Shown: positions 1 to 6,172 of the stretch, piece after piece
Layout of the letters: every line of letters begins with the position of its first letter
Position numbering within the stretch: position 1 is the first letter of the stretch
NCBI GenBank assembly: GCA_007129085.1
Contig: SKWF01000075.1
Location: 1 to 12,527, forward strand
Length of the DNA stretch: 12,527 nt
Origin: Balneolaceae bacterium
GTDB taxonomy: Bacteria; Bacteroidota; Rhodothermia; Balneolales; Balneolaceae
Reading direction: 5' to 3'
The notes under the pieces: generated by a model
The model's input: the letters and a program-made list of their open reading frames with translations, nothing else
What the model was told of the DNA's origin: nothing
Database searches by the model: none
Program-made: the position numbers and the translations under genes

Positions 1-171
1 GAGGAGGCTGTTAACTTTCTACTAAATGAACGCCTGCAGCCTGATGAAGCAGGATTTATTGCCGTAGATCACAATGGAAATATTGTGATGAATATGAATA
101 CGCCGGGCATGTTCCGTGGTTCTATAGATTCGAACGGAAACAAAGTTGTAAAGATTTGGCAAGATGAGTGA
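1..171 (+). CDS. Isoaspartyl peptidase/L-asparaginase, C-terminal fragment (5' end outside window)
   Basis: Frame 1 is open from the left edge to a TGA at 169-171 and encodes the last 56 residues of a protein. The fragment reads GFIAVDHNGNIVMNMNTPGMFRG, broken here as GFIAVDHNGN (residues 19-28 of the fragment) and NTPGMFRG (33-40). This matches the end of Ntn-hydrolase-type plant/bacterial isoaspartyl peptidases such as IaaA: a beta-strand with a 'G-I-A-x-D-x-x-G-N' pattern followed by 'N-T-x-G-M-x-R'. These enzymes hydrolyse isoaspartyl dipeptides and asparagine after autocleavage into alpha and beta subunits; this piece would be the end of the beta subunit. The nucleophilic Thr lies outside the window, so activity cannot be judged. 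A strong hairpin terminator follows at 226-259. Confidence 0.72.
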   Translation, partial: EEAVNFLLNERLQPDEAGFIAVDHNGNIVMNMNTPGMFRGSIDSNGNKVVKIWQDE

Positions 172-225
172 TCAGCAGTAGTAAAGAGGTATCATGAATA
201 TTAATACCTCAAAATATTATGTAGT

Positions 226-259
226 AAAAAAAGCCTCTCGATTTCGAGGGGCTTTTTTT
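226..259. terminator. Bidirectional intrinsic terminator between convergent genes
   Basis: A 9-bp stem (233-241 with 244-252, one G-U pair) is flanked by seven A residues on the left (226-232) and seven T residues on the right (253-259). It can therefore terminate the asparaginase-like gene on the plus strand and the 258-residue gene on the minus strand. The minus-strand stop codon (258-260) overlaps the T tract. Confidence 0.85.
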
Positions 260-1034
260 ATTCGAACCCAAACTGGAACTTATCGCGTAATTCCTGGACG
301 TAAACGCCGATATCGTTACGCAGCTCAAAAAGCCTGCTGTGGAAATTGGAGTACGATTTACCGGTCAAGAATGGCTCATCCTTCATGGTGCTAAGTGTAG
401 TCAGGCCGTCATTGGAAGCGTAGAGAGCTTTTTTTGTATAGGCGATATTTCCACCAATTACATCTTGCTCAAACCCAAACGAATAGCCGCCGGCAAGTTT
501 TGCACTGATTTTTAGAATATTGCTGACAAAGTCGTGCACGAGACGATGTTGAAGCTGTGGAGGAATGGTTTCAGCCCATTTTAAAACATCTACAGCAAGC
601 GCCATAGATTCTCTGTAAATCTCCAGATTTTCAATATTGCCATGGTCGGAAAACGTAAAGTCTTCACTCAGCTCTTTCCAATCTTCACCGTAATCAAAGT
701 CATCGTCATCATCATCGCTGCTCATGAATGGCAAATCATCGTCGCTAAAGAAGAAGTCGTCGTCATCCATTTCATCATCTTCATCTTCCCAGTCATCGTC
801 ATCATCGGGGAAATACGCTTCATCCAGAAGAAGCTCCTCTTCGATGAACGCTTCTACGGCATCAAGTTCATCGATGCTTTCTTGAAGCAGGGTGATCCAG
901 CGCGGGGTATTTCCTTTTGGATCTGAAGTGATAAATCTGCGAAGCTGTTCGCTTCGCCTTTCAATCTCGTTGAGGTGGGCTTCCCACTGGTGTTCGTCCC
1001 AGATGGGATCCCGGTTAAAACCGTCTAAGCTCAT
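258..1034 (-). CDS. Uncharacterised 258-residue protein: helical ends joined by a poly-aspartate linker
   Basis: Not recognised as a named family. The N-terminal part (about 1-73) is charged and probably helical. Residues 77-118 are extremely acidic, with runs of four to six Asp and little else except Phe, Ser and Glu, so this is probably a disordered linker. Residues 130-258 look like a compact bundle of amphipathic helices. Spaced features include 'LAVDVLKWAETIPPQ' (146-160), 'ISAKLAGGYS' (176-185) and 'LFELRNDIGVYVQELR' (235-250). That rhythm loosely recalls the S23/Avd-type four-helix bundle, but the resemblance is my impression only. No signal peptide or membrane segment is visible. The ATG start follows a 97-base gap after the purine nucleoside phosphorylase stop, so it may be last in that operon or have its own promoter. 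The gene ends in the shared terminator at 226-259. Confidence 0.75.
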   Translation of the reverse strand: MSLDGFNRDPIWDEHQWEAHLNEIERRSEQLRRFITSDPKGNTPRWITLLQESIDELDAVEAFIEEELLLDEAYFPDDDDDWEDEDDEMDDDDFFFSDDDLPFMSSDDDDDDFDYGEDWKELSEDFTFSDHGNIENLEIYRESMALAVDVLKWAETIPPQLQHRLVHDFVSNILKISAKLAGGYSFGFEQDVIGGNIAYTKKALYASNDGLTTLSTMKDEPFLTGKSYSNFHSRLFELRNDIGVYVQELRDKFQFGFE

Positions 1035-1131
1035 GCAAGTGATGTGCTAAATTAATAATGTTTCGCAGATATAATTTATCTACCCTTACAAAATACGACT
1101 TTTTGAGAATTGAAAACAGCCCCAAGAGGTA

Positions 1132-1968
1132 TTACAATTTCTCCAGCGTATTAATGATAACACGGGTCATTTTAGGCTCGGCAATAGACGCAGCTTCTAA
1201 AATGTCTTCCATTTCTACAGGTTCAAGAGCATCGGGGAAGCATTCATCGGTAATGGCGGAAATTCCAAGGACTTCCATTCCCATATGTACCGCAGAAATC
1301 ACCTCAGGAACGGTGCTCATTCCCACTACATCGGCTCCAAGTTGTCGAAGAAATCTATATTCCGATTTAGTCTCAAGCATGGGTCCACTCAATGCAATAT
1401 ATACGCCTTGATGCATCTCAATATTGTTTTCGAGAGCGACATTTTTCGCAATATCCATCAATCGCTCACTGTATGGTTCGCTCATGTCCGGAAAGCGAGG
1501 GCCGAGCTCGTCATCATTTGGGCCCATCAAGGGGTTGTCTCCGAGCATGTTTATGTGGTCGCGGATTAGCATAATATCACCGCGGGTGTGATTTGGATTC
1601 ATACCACCACATGCGTTGCTAACTATAAGTGTGTCGGCTCCATTTTCTTTAAGAACGCGAACCGGAAATGCAATCTGTTGCATGGTGTAGCCTTCGTAGT
1701 AATGGAAGCGCCCCTGCATAGCTACTACTTCTTTTCCGCCAAGAGTTCCGAATAGCAGTTTTCCCGCATGGCTTTCAACAGTAGAGACCGGAAAATGTGG
1801 AATTTCATCGTAGGGTACTTCATCTTTAATGTCCATCTCCTCGGCAAGTTGACCAAGTCCGGTACCTAATATTACCATGTAATTAGGCCGAATTTCGGTT
1901 TTACTTTGGATAAAGTCTAAGGCTTCTTTCCGCTTCTTGCGGAATGTTTCTACAGAATCGTAAGGCAT
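1132..1968 (-). CDS. Purine nucleoside phosphorylase, trimeric (low-mass, PNP/MTAP) type
   Basis: Catalyses reversible phosphorolysis of purine (deoxy)nucleosides to base and (deoxy)ribose-1-phosphate in cytosolic purine salvage. At 278 residues it has normal family length and all landmark blocks in order: phosphate-binding GTGLG (35-39), HAGK (67-70), GRFHYYEG (86-93), SNACGGMN (117-124), GDIMLIRDHIN (130-140), GPRFPDMS (156-163), GPMLETKSEYR (195-205) with the purine-contacting Glu199, and GMSTVPEV (216-223). By alignment from memory to human PNP, Met217 matches Met219. Asp241 (in 'AITDE') takes the place of the base-recognising Asn243, which may affect specificity. It lies 16 bases after the DivIVA gene, consistent with co-transcription. 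No Shine-Dalgarno is visible before the ATG. Only the exact nucleoside preference is uncertain. Confidence 0.93.
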   Translation of the reverse strand: MPYDSVETFRKKRKEALDFIQSKTEIRPNYMVILGTGLGQLAEEMDIKDEVPYDEIPHFPVSTVESHAGKLLFGTLGGKEVVAMQGRFHYYEGYTMQQIAFPVRVLKENGADTLIVSNACGGMNPNHTRGDIMLIRDHINMLGDNPLMGPNDDELGPRFPDMSEPYSERLMDIAKNVALENNIEMHQGVYIALSGPMLETKSEYRFLRQLGADVVGMSTVPEVISAVHMGMEVLGISAITDECFPDALEPVEMEDILEAASIAEPKMTRVIINTLEKL

Positions 1969-1984
1969 AAAAAAATAATTAAGG

Positions 1985-2611
1985 TTAGTCTAATTCGTCT
2001 AAAATATCGTCAAGATTTTCGGCGCCCGGAGGTACAGGCTGTTCTTGTTGTTCAGAAGCATTTTGTTTCTTAGATGATGGGCTATTTTCAGAATCATCCC
2101 AATCATTATCAGCCATGGGATCTTTCAGCTTCTCTTGTTTAGGTAAGGTAAATAGAGAAGCTTCATCTTTACTAAACTGCTGAAGGGATTCTTGAGCTAA
2201 TTCAAGATAAGAGCGAATTCCACCAATAATTTCTTCTCGCCGATCGAGAAGTTGCAGTACGCTTTGACGTACCTGTTGGCGCTGTTGATTTGCTTCCCGG
2301 ATAATGGCCTCAGATTCTAACTCCGCTTTTTCAACAATATTTTTGGCCTCCTTTTTAGCACCTACCATTTTTTGGTCGGCAGAATCTTTGGCGGTTTGTA
2401 GTGTTTCGTGCAGTGCTTGTTCAACCCGCTCGTAGTGCTCAAGCTTTTCTTCCATTTTTGCTAACTGGGCTTCAAGCTCTTTAACTTTTGTTACCATGTG
2501 TTCCCATTCGTTGGAAACAAGATTTAAAAAAGCTTGTACTTCAGCTTTATCGTACCCACGGAGGGACTTTTCAAATTCCTGCTGCTTTATCTCTAATGCT
2601 GTTAATTTCAT
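1985..2611 (-). CDS. DivIVA-domain coiled-coil protein
   Basis: The first 40 residues are a clear DivIVA/GpsB N-terminal domain: MKLTALEIKQQEF followed by KSLRGYDKAEVQAFL (15-29). Leu17-Arg18 align with the Phe17-Arg18 pair of Bacillus subtilis DivIVA, which inserts into curved membrane. A long, heptad-rich coiled coil follows (about 37-145), broken by an Ala/Gly patch near 72-88. The tail (about 160-208) is low-complexity, acidic and rich in Gln, Pro and Ser, ending LDDILDELD. DivIVA proteins self-assemble at negatively curved membrane and recruit division or pole factors. The family is best known from Gram-positives, so the partner here is unknown. It sits 37 bases after the second PspB-like gene and 16 before the phosphorylase gene, in the same minus-strand cluster as a YggS homologue. 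That recalls the ylm-divIVA arrangement. Confidence 0.9.
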   Translation of the reverse strand: MKLTALEIKQQEFEKSLRGYDKAEVQAFLNLVSNEWEHMVTKVKELEAQLAKMEEKLEHYERVEQALHETLQTAKDSADQKMVGAKKEAKNIVEKAELESEAIIREANQQRQQVRQSVLQLLDRREEIIGGIRSYLELAQESLQQFSKDEASLFTLPKQEKLKDPMADNDWDDSENSPSSKKQNASEQQEQPVPPGAENLDDILDELD

Positions 2612-2648
2612 GGCTTGATGGGGATTGAATTCAGGAAAAAGATAACGG

Positions 2649-3017
2649 TTATTGATCTAACATGTTACGCAGTTTATTCGATTCGGCCTGCGGGTTTTCA
2701 CCACTCGTGTCGTCATCCATTTCAATACCGATGCTGTGATTCTGTTCCGTTGATGATAGACTTTTTTTTCTGCTAGATTGTTTCGGTTTATCCTCACTCA
2801 CAATCGCTTCGAGATTGGTTAATCGCCGGTCTGTTTTCTCTTTAAATTCCCGCAAAGCGCTTAGGAATTCTTTGTTTTGTGAAAGGTCGCCACTCCCGCT
2901 TTTTCTTTTTATCCAGCTGTTGATTAAAACTCCGAGTGTAATGATGAATACAATTCCGGTTAGGCTGCCGAAAACAATCGCCATTTCTATAAATTGAGTC
3001 TCCATAACACTATCCAT
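2649..3017 (-). CDS. PspB-like single-pass membrane protein, second copy (122 aa)
   Basis: A hydrophobic segment (about 12-33) near the N terminus is followed by the basic stretch WIKRKSGSG, then a short coiled coil. The coil ends RRLTNLEAIVSEDKP (64-78), which closely resembles the end of E. coli PspB ('RIQALESILDAEHP'). PspB is a small inner-membrane partner of PspC in the phage-shock envelope stress response. This protein is longer than PspB (about 74 aa), with a polar tail containing IEMDDD (98-103). The same IEMDD motif occurs in the upstream neighbour, so the two look paralogous along their length. The start codon lies inside the upstream gene: 8 bases overlap with its stop, suggesting translational coupling. 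Met5 (codon at 3003-3005) is an alternative start just after that stop. No PspA or PspC gene is in the window. Confidence 0.75.
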   Translation of the reverse strand: MDSVMETQFIEMAIVFGSLTGIVFIITLGVLINSWIKRKSGSGDLSQNKEFLSALREFKEKTDRRLTNLEAIVSEDKPKQSSRKKSLSSTEQNHSIGIEMDDDTSGENPQAESNKLRNMLDQ

Positions 3018-3324
3018 TTTCTTTTTTGGTAGCCATGTGTGCTACACGGTTTTTGTTTTCAGTTTTTTCAACTTCGTCGTCCATTTCAATTCTCTCAAGC
3101 GGATCCATATTTCTATTAGAAAATTGATCCGGTTCACTCGCGGCGATAGCTTCAAGATTTTCGATCCGCTTTTTAAGCTGTTGCGTGATCAAACGGATCT
3201 CCTCCAGTTCAGATTCATTACTGCTGGTCTGATTTTGCCACTTCAGCTTATTCTTCTGATAATCGATTATGTAACCACCAATAATGGCTACAATGGGAAT
3301 TAAAACCCAAATCCATGCAGACAT
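3010..3324 (-). CDS. PspB-like single-pass membrane protein, first copy (104 aa)
   Basis: One N-terminal membrane helix (about 3-20, rich in Ile, Val and Trp) is followed by a positively charged anchor (DYQKNKLK), then a coiled coil. The coil ends LKKRIENLEAIAASEP (50-65), the signature seen at the C terminus of PspB. The tail carries IEMDD (79-83), also found in the downstream paralogue, and ends in a polar, lysine-rich segment. By analogy to PspB the soluble part would be cytoplasmic and could bind a PspC-like or transcriptional partner; this is inference. It starts 62 bases after the YggS gene ends and overlaps the next gene by 8 bases. A T-rich stretch with a weak four-base-pair hairpin lies between it and yggS. 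Alternative: any small membrane-anchored coiled-coil protein, though the LEAI motif favours PspB. Confidence 0.75.
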   Translation of the reverse strand: MSAWIWVLIPIVAIIGGYIIDYQKNKLKWQNQTSSNESELEEIRLITQQLKKRIENLEAIAASEPDQFSNRNMDPLERIEMDDEVEKTENKNRVAHMATKKENG

Positions 3325-3386
3325 AACTCTTTTCTTTTTAAAATATAAATTTTGATGAAAAACGCACCCTATTTTAACGTGCTGAG

Positions 3387-4082
3387 TTAGGAATAGTTAC
3401 GTTCACCAAAAATTGCTGTGCCTACCCGAACCATGGTAGATCCCTCTTCAATTGCCACTTCAAGATCCTTCGTCATCCCCATTGAAACGTGCTCAAGATC
3501 AACATTGCCGCCATTAAGGTGCAAATGTTCGGAGTGGAGTTTTTTAAGCAGTTGAAACTCTTCGCGAACTTGGTCAAGGTCATCCGTGTACGTTGCCATT
3601 CCCATCAAACCGCGAACATGAGTGTACTCCAAATCCTGAGCGTACGATAATATTTTCTCCAAATCTTTAGGGTCACACCCGCTTTTTTGATCCTCACGGC
3701 TGATATTTACCTGCACCAAAACATTAATGTGTCTTTTAATTCTGGAGGCTCTTTTTTCGGTTTCTTTGAGTGCCTTCTTTTTATGAATGGAATCGATCCA
3801 GTCTACCCTCTCCACCATGTACTTTATTTTATTGGTTTGAAGATTGCCTATAAAATGCCATTTAATATCTTCTTCTTCGATCTGCTCCATTTTATCCTGG
3901 AGCTCTTTTGCCCTGTTTTCACCAAAATGAATCTGTCCGGCTTCCAGGGCTGATAGGATATCTTCGTTTGGTTTAGTCTTGCTAACCGCTACAAGGGTGA
4001 TCTCATCAGGATTTCGACCGCAAGCAGTGCAGGCATCTTTAATCCGTTTTTTAACAGCTTCTAAATTTTCTTTTACACTCAT
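3387..4082 (-). CDS. YggS/PLPBP-family pyridoxal-phosphate homeostasis protein
   Basis: A 231-residue alanine-racemase-N-fold protein of usual family length. Visible motifs are VAVSKTKP (31-38) with PLP-binding Lys35, HFGENRAKEL (52-61), WHFIGNLQTNK (75-85), SMGMTKDLEVA (200-210) and RVGTAIFGER (219-228). The phosphate-binding SMGM and G-T-x-I-F-G blocks are intact. Members bind PLP without known catalysis and buffer vitamin B6 and amino-acid metabolism in the cytosol. It is the first gene of the minus-strand cluster, reading away from the NIF3 gene across a shared intergenic region. No Shine-Dalgarno precedes the ATG. In Gram-positives the homologue (YlmE) is encoded upstream of divIVA, so its position here three genes upstream of a DivIVA gene is notable. 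Confidence 0.93.
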   Translation of the reverse strand: MSVKENLEAVKKRIKDACTACGRNPDEITLVAVSKTKPNEDILSALEAGQIHFGENRAKELQDKMEQIEEEDIKWHFIGNLQTNKIKYMVERVDWIDSIHKKKALKETEKRASRIKRHINVLVQVNISREDQKSGCDPKDLEKILSYAQDLEYTHVRGLMGMATYTDDLDQVREEFQLLKKLHSEHLHLNGGNVDLEHVSMGMTKDLEVAIEEGSTMVRVGTAIFGERNYS

Positions 4083-4143
4083 TGGAATAGGGAAGAGTTA
4101 AGGTTCTATTAATAGACTAAAACTGATAAAGCCTGATAACATT

Positions 4144-4176
4144 CCCAATAATTTAGCGAATGGCAAATTTATTGGG
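4144..4176. promoter_or_regulatory. Imperfect 33-bp inverted repeat in divergent intergenic region, candidate operator
   Basis: Perfect 8-bp arms CCCAATAA (4144-4151) and TTATTGGG (4169-4176) are separated by 17 bases. With one bulged base the pairing extends inward through a further TTT/AAA(G/C) step. It lies 62 bases upstream of the yggS start and 15 bases before a possible small ORF. It has no T tract on either side, so a terminator is unlikely; an operator or divergent-promoter element is more plausible. The regulator is unknown. Confidence 0.4.
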
Positions 4177-4190
4177 TAAAAACATTTTCA

Positions 4191-4334
4191 ATGGGTGAAA
4201 ATAATCGTATTTTTAAGTCTGTGAAAAAGCATATGACAAACCAGCGAAAATCCACATTACGGAAACACGCGGGCCTTGATTCCCAAGCAAAGCGAAAAGC
4301 CCATCAGCGCTTAGGAGAAAGGAGCATATCATGA
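4191..4334 (+). CDS. Possible small basic protein (47 aa) overlapping the NIF3 start
   Basis: An ATG at 4191 opens 47 codons ending in a TGA (4332-4334) that overlaps the NIF3 ATG as ATGA, the classic arrangement of translationally coupled genes. The product would be strongly basic (13 Lys/Arg and 3 His against 3 acidic residues), with the C-terminal half reading KSTLRKHAGLDSQAKRKAHQ (20-39). No Cys or hydrophobic segment is present, and I recognise no family. Against it: there is no Shine-Dalgarno before the ATG and an ORF this short could be chance. The NIF3 gene also has its own strong ribosome-binding site inside this frame. A later Met (residue 15) is an alternative start. Confidence 0.33.
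   Translation: MGENNRIFKSVKKHMTNQRKSTLRKHAGLDSQAKRKAHQRLGERSIS
4315..4324 (+). promoter_or_regulatory. Strong Shine-Dalgarno for the NIF3 gene
   Basis: The stretch GGAGAAAGGAG ends about six bases before the ATG at 4331. It stands out because most other genes in the window lack any Shine-Dalgarno. It supports 4331 as the true NIF3 start rather than read-through from the small upstream frame. Confidence 0.6.
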
Positions 4335-5383
4335 ACACTCAGGTCAGCCACATTACAGAGTTTATTCACCAATGGGCGCCTCCAGGGATAAAGTTAAGCT
4401 ACGACAATGTTGGCCTGCTGGTTGGAGACCCAAATTCTCCGGTATCGAGAGTATTAGTTTGCCTGGATGTGACTGAAGAGATTGTAGAAGAAGCACTCGA
4501 GAAAAATTGCGAGCTCATCGTTTCTCACCATCCACTCATCTTCCAGAAAATTTCGAGTATCAATCCATCCGATGAGCAGGGACGAATCATCTATAAAATG
4601 ATTCGAAATAATATAGCACTGCTCTCAGCGCACACAAATTTAGATGCCGCTCTTGATGGGGTATCGTTTGTATTGGCGAACAATCTTGGGCTGGACGACC
4701 TAGAGTTTTTGGATAAAGGCTACGATATCAGCCGAAAAATTACCCTTACCACAGCTTTTGAAGATACCGAAGCTGTACTGAAGCTTTTGAATTATTATTC
4801 AGCTGAAGAAGCCTATTTTTATCCGGTGAGTGGTAGAAAAGATGGCCAAAAATGCTTTGAGGCCACGATTGATGAGCAGAATGTGAATCAGCTACGTAAC
4901 GCATTGAAAAGCGAGGGGCTGTTAAAATCAGGCATATTTAAAGTTTCAGACCTCTCTACCCCCTCTGATAATTTCGGGATGGGTGTTCTGGGATATTACC
5001 CGGATAACGGTATTGCTATGGAGGAATTTCTACACCTTGTCTGCCGGGCTCTTGATGTGCCATCTGTTCGATACTCCGGAAAATCAGAGCGTATTCGAAA
5101 AGTTGCAGTTTGCGGTGGCGCAGGAATTTCCCTGAAACAACGGGCGATGAGTGCAGGAGCAGATGCTTTTGTAACGGCAGATATCAAATACCACGATTAT
5201 TTTACCGAGAAAAAGAACTTTTTACTTGTGGATGCCGGCCACTACGAAAGTGAATTCCCAATAGTGGAAGCCATTCGAAAAGAACTATCTGAAGCTTTTG
5301 AAGACTTAAGGGTTGAAGCAACTGAAAATGTTACCAACCCGATGAATATATATGTCACCGAATTTGAAAATAAATCACTCTAA
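4331..5383 (+). CDS. NIF3/DUF34-family dinuclear metal-centre protein (GTP cyclohydrolase I type 2 homologue)
   Basis: A 350-residue member of the long NIF3 form, like B. subtilis YqfO, with a central insert. N-terminal half: YDNVGLLVGD (24-33), LVCLDVTEE (42-50), ELIVSHHPLIFQ (61-72) with metal ligands His66 and His67, and LLSAHTNLDAA (97-107) with His101 and Asp105. Residues about 130-245 form a PII/CutA-like insert (AYFYPVSGRKDG, 161-172). The second half restores the core with VAVCGGAG (258-265), GADAFVTADIKYH (276-288) and DAGHYESE (301-308), where His304 and Glu306 complete the metal site. The family assembles as a toroidal hexamer; its biochemical role is unsettled despite the cyclohydrolase label. 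A COG1579-type gene follows after 17 bases, a common pairing in bacteria. Confidence 0.93.
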   Translation: MNTQVSHITEFIHQWAPPGIKLSYDNVGLLVGDPNSPVSRVLVCLDVTEEIVEEALEKNCELIVSHHPLIFQKISSINPSDEQGRIIYKMIRNNIALLSAHTNLDAALDGVSFVLANNLGLDDLEFLDKGYDISRKITLTTAFEDTEAVLKLLNYYSAEEAYFYPVSGRKDGQKCFEATIDEQNVNQLRNALKSEGLLKSGIFKVSDLSTPSDNFGMGVLGYYPDNGIAMEEFLHLVCRALDVPSVRYSGKSERIRKVAVCGGAGISLKQRAMSAGADAFVTADIKYHDYFTEKKNFLLVDAGHYESEFPIVEAIRKELSEAFEDLRVEATENVTNPMNIYVTEFENKSL

Positions 5384-5400
5384 AAAACGATAGAAATCCC

Positions 5401-6135
5401 ATGCAAGAGGCACTTCAACAACTCGCTAATTTACAGTATATCGATAGCCGAATCGATGAAATTCGACAGCTCCGCGGGGATCTGCCTGAAGAAATACTCG
5501 ACATTGAAACAGATATTAACCGTTACGAGGCCAAACTCAACAAGCTTGAGGAAGAGAAAGAGAGCTTAATTGGTGAAAAGAAAAAGCTCGAACTTGAAAT
5601 TGAAACTTCCAAAGAGAAGAATGAGAAGTACGAAGAGCAACAGCTCTCTGTTCGGAACAACCGTGAGTATGATGCACTAACTAAGGAGATTGAAGCACAG
5701 AAACAATTTGTGGAGAATGCGATATCACGCATTGCAGAAATTGAAAAACGGCTTAAAGAGATTGAAACTGAGCTCGAAACGAATCAAGAAGGCCTTGATA
5801 AAACTCGCGAAACATATGAAGAGAAGAAAGAAAATCTGGATAAAGTAGTAGAAAGCACAGAGTCGGAAGAAAGCAAGCTTCTAAAAAAACGTGATGAACT
5901 CGAAGAAGAACTTGATGACCGGTACGTAAGAAGTTATAACAGGCTTAGAGACGGTTTAAGTAACGGTATAGCCGTTGTTGGAATGGAACGAGGTGCCGCA
6001 TTGGGGATGGCTCTGCCACCGCAAACACAAGTGGAAGTTCGGCGAAAAAACAAAATAATTATCGACGAAAATAGCGGTCGAATCGTTGTAGACCCTTCAT
6101 TTTTTGACGAAGCAAAAAAACAACTCGAAATCTGA
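5401..6135 (+). CDS. COG1579-type coiled-coil protein with a zinc ribbon that has lost its cysteines
   Basis: Residues 1-175 form a long antiparallel coiled coil rich in Glu and Lys, with the family motif RNNREYDAL (85-93) at the turn. The C-terminal module keeps the ribbon scaffold: ERGAALGMALPPQTQVEVRR with LPPQ (205-208), then IIDENSGRIVVDP (220-232) where relatives have C-P-x-C-G-R-I-L. The first Cys pair before LPPQ is absent. The second pair is replaced by Asp222 and Ser225. The whole 244-residue protein has no Cys or His, so it cannot bind zinc in the usual way. Relatives are predicted nucleic-acid-binding proteins of unknown function. It probably forms an operon with the NIF3 gene 17 bases upstream. 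From memory, related Bacteroidota proteins share this loss. Confidence 0.88.
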   Translation: MQEALQQLANLQYIDSRIDEIRQLRGDLPEEILDIETDINRYEAKLNKLEEEKESLIGEKKKLELEIETSKEKNEKYEEQQLSVRNNREYDALTKEIEAQKQFVENAISRIAEIEKRLKEIETELETNQEGLDKTRETYEEKKENLDKVVESTESEESKLLKKRDELEEELDDRYVRSYNRLRDGLSNGIAVVGMERGAALGMALPPQTQVEVRRKNKIIIDENSGRIVVDPSFFDEAKKQLEI

Positions 6136-6172
6136 TAAAACAGCTACGATTTATCTGTATCTTAATTGATAG

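Noticed and set aside
194..394. 66-codon plus-strand ORF near the left end
   Set aside because: It crosses the bidirectional terminator and then runs antisense to the 258-residue gene.
642..926. 94-codon plus-strand ORF with a hydrophobic Ile/Val-rich translation
   Set aside because: It is the antisense of the poly-Asp linker region; Asp codons GAT/GAC read backwards as ATC/GTC give Ile/Val runs.
1067..1081. Short AT-rich palindrome AGATA-TAATT-TATCT upstream of the 258-residue gene
   Set aside because: Five-base arms in an AT-rich gap are expected by chance; a promoter is possible but not supported by a matching second element.
3364..3385. Hairpin-like GCAC/GTGC with a following T run between yggS and the first PspB-like gene (minus strand)
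   Set aside because: Only four base pairs around an eleven-base loop, too weak to call a terminator; the genes are more likely co-transcribed.
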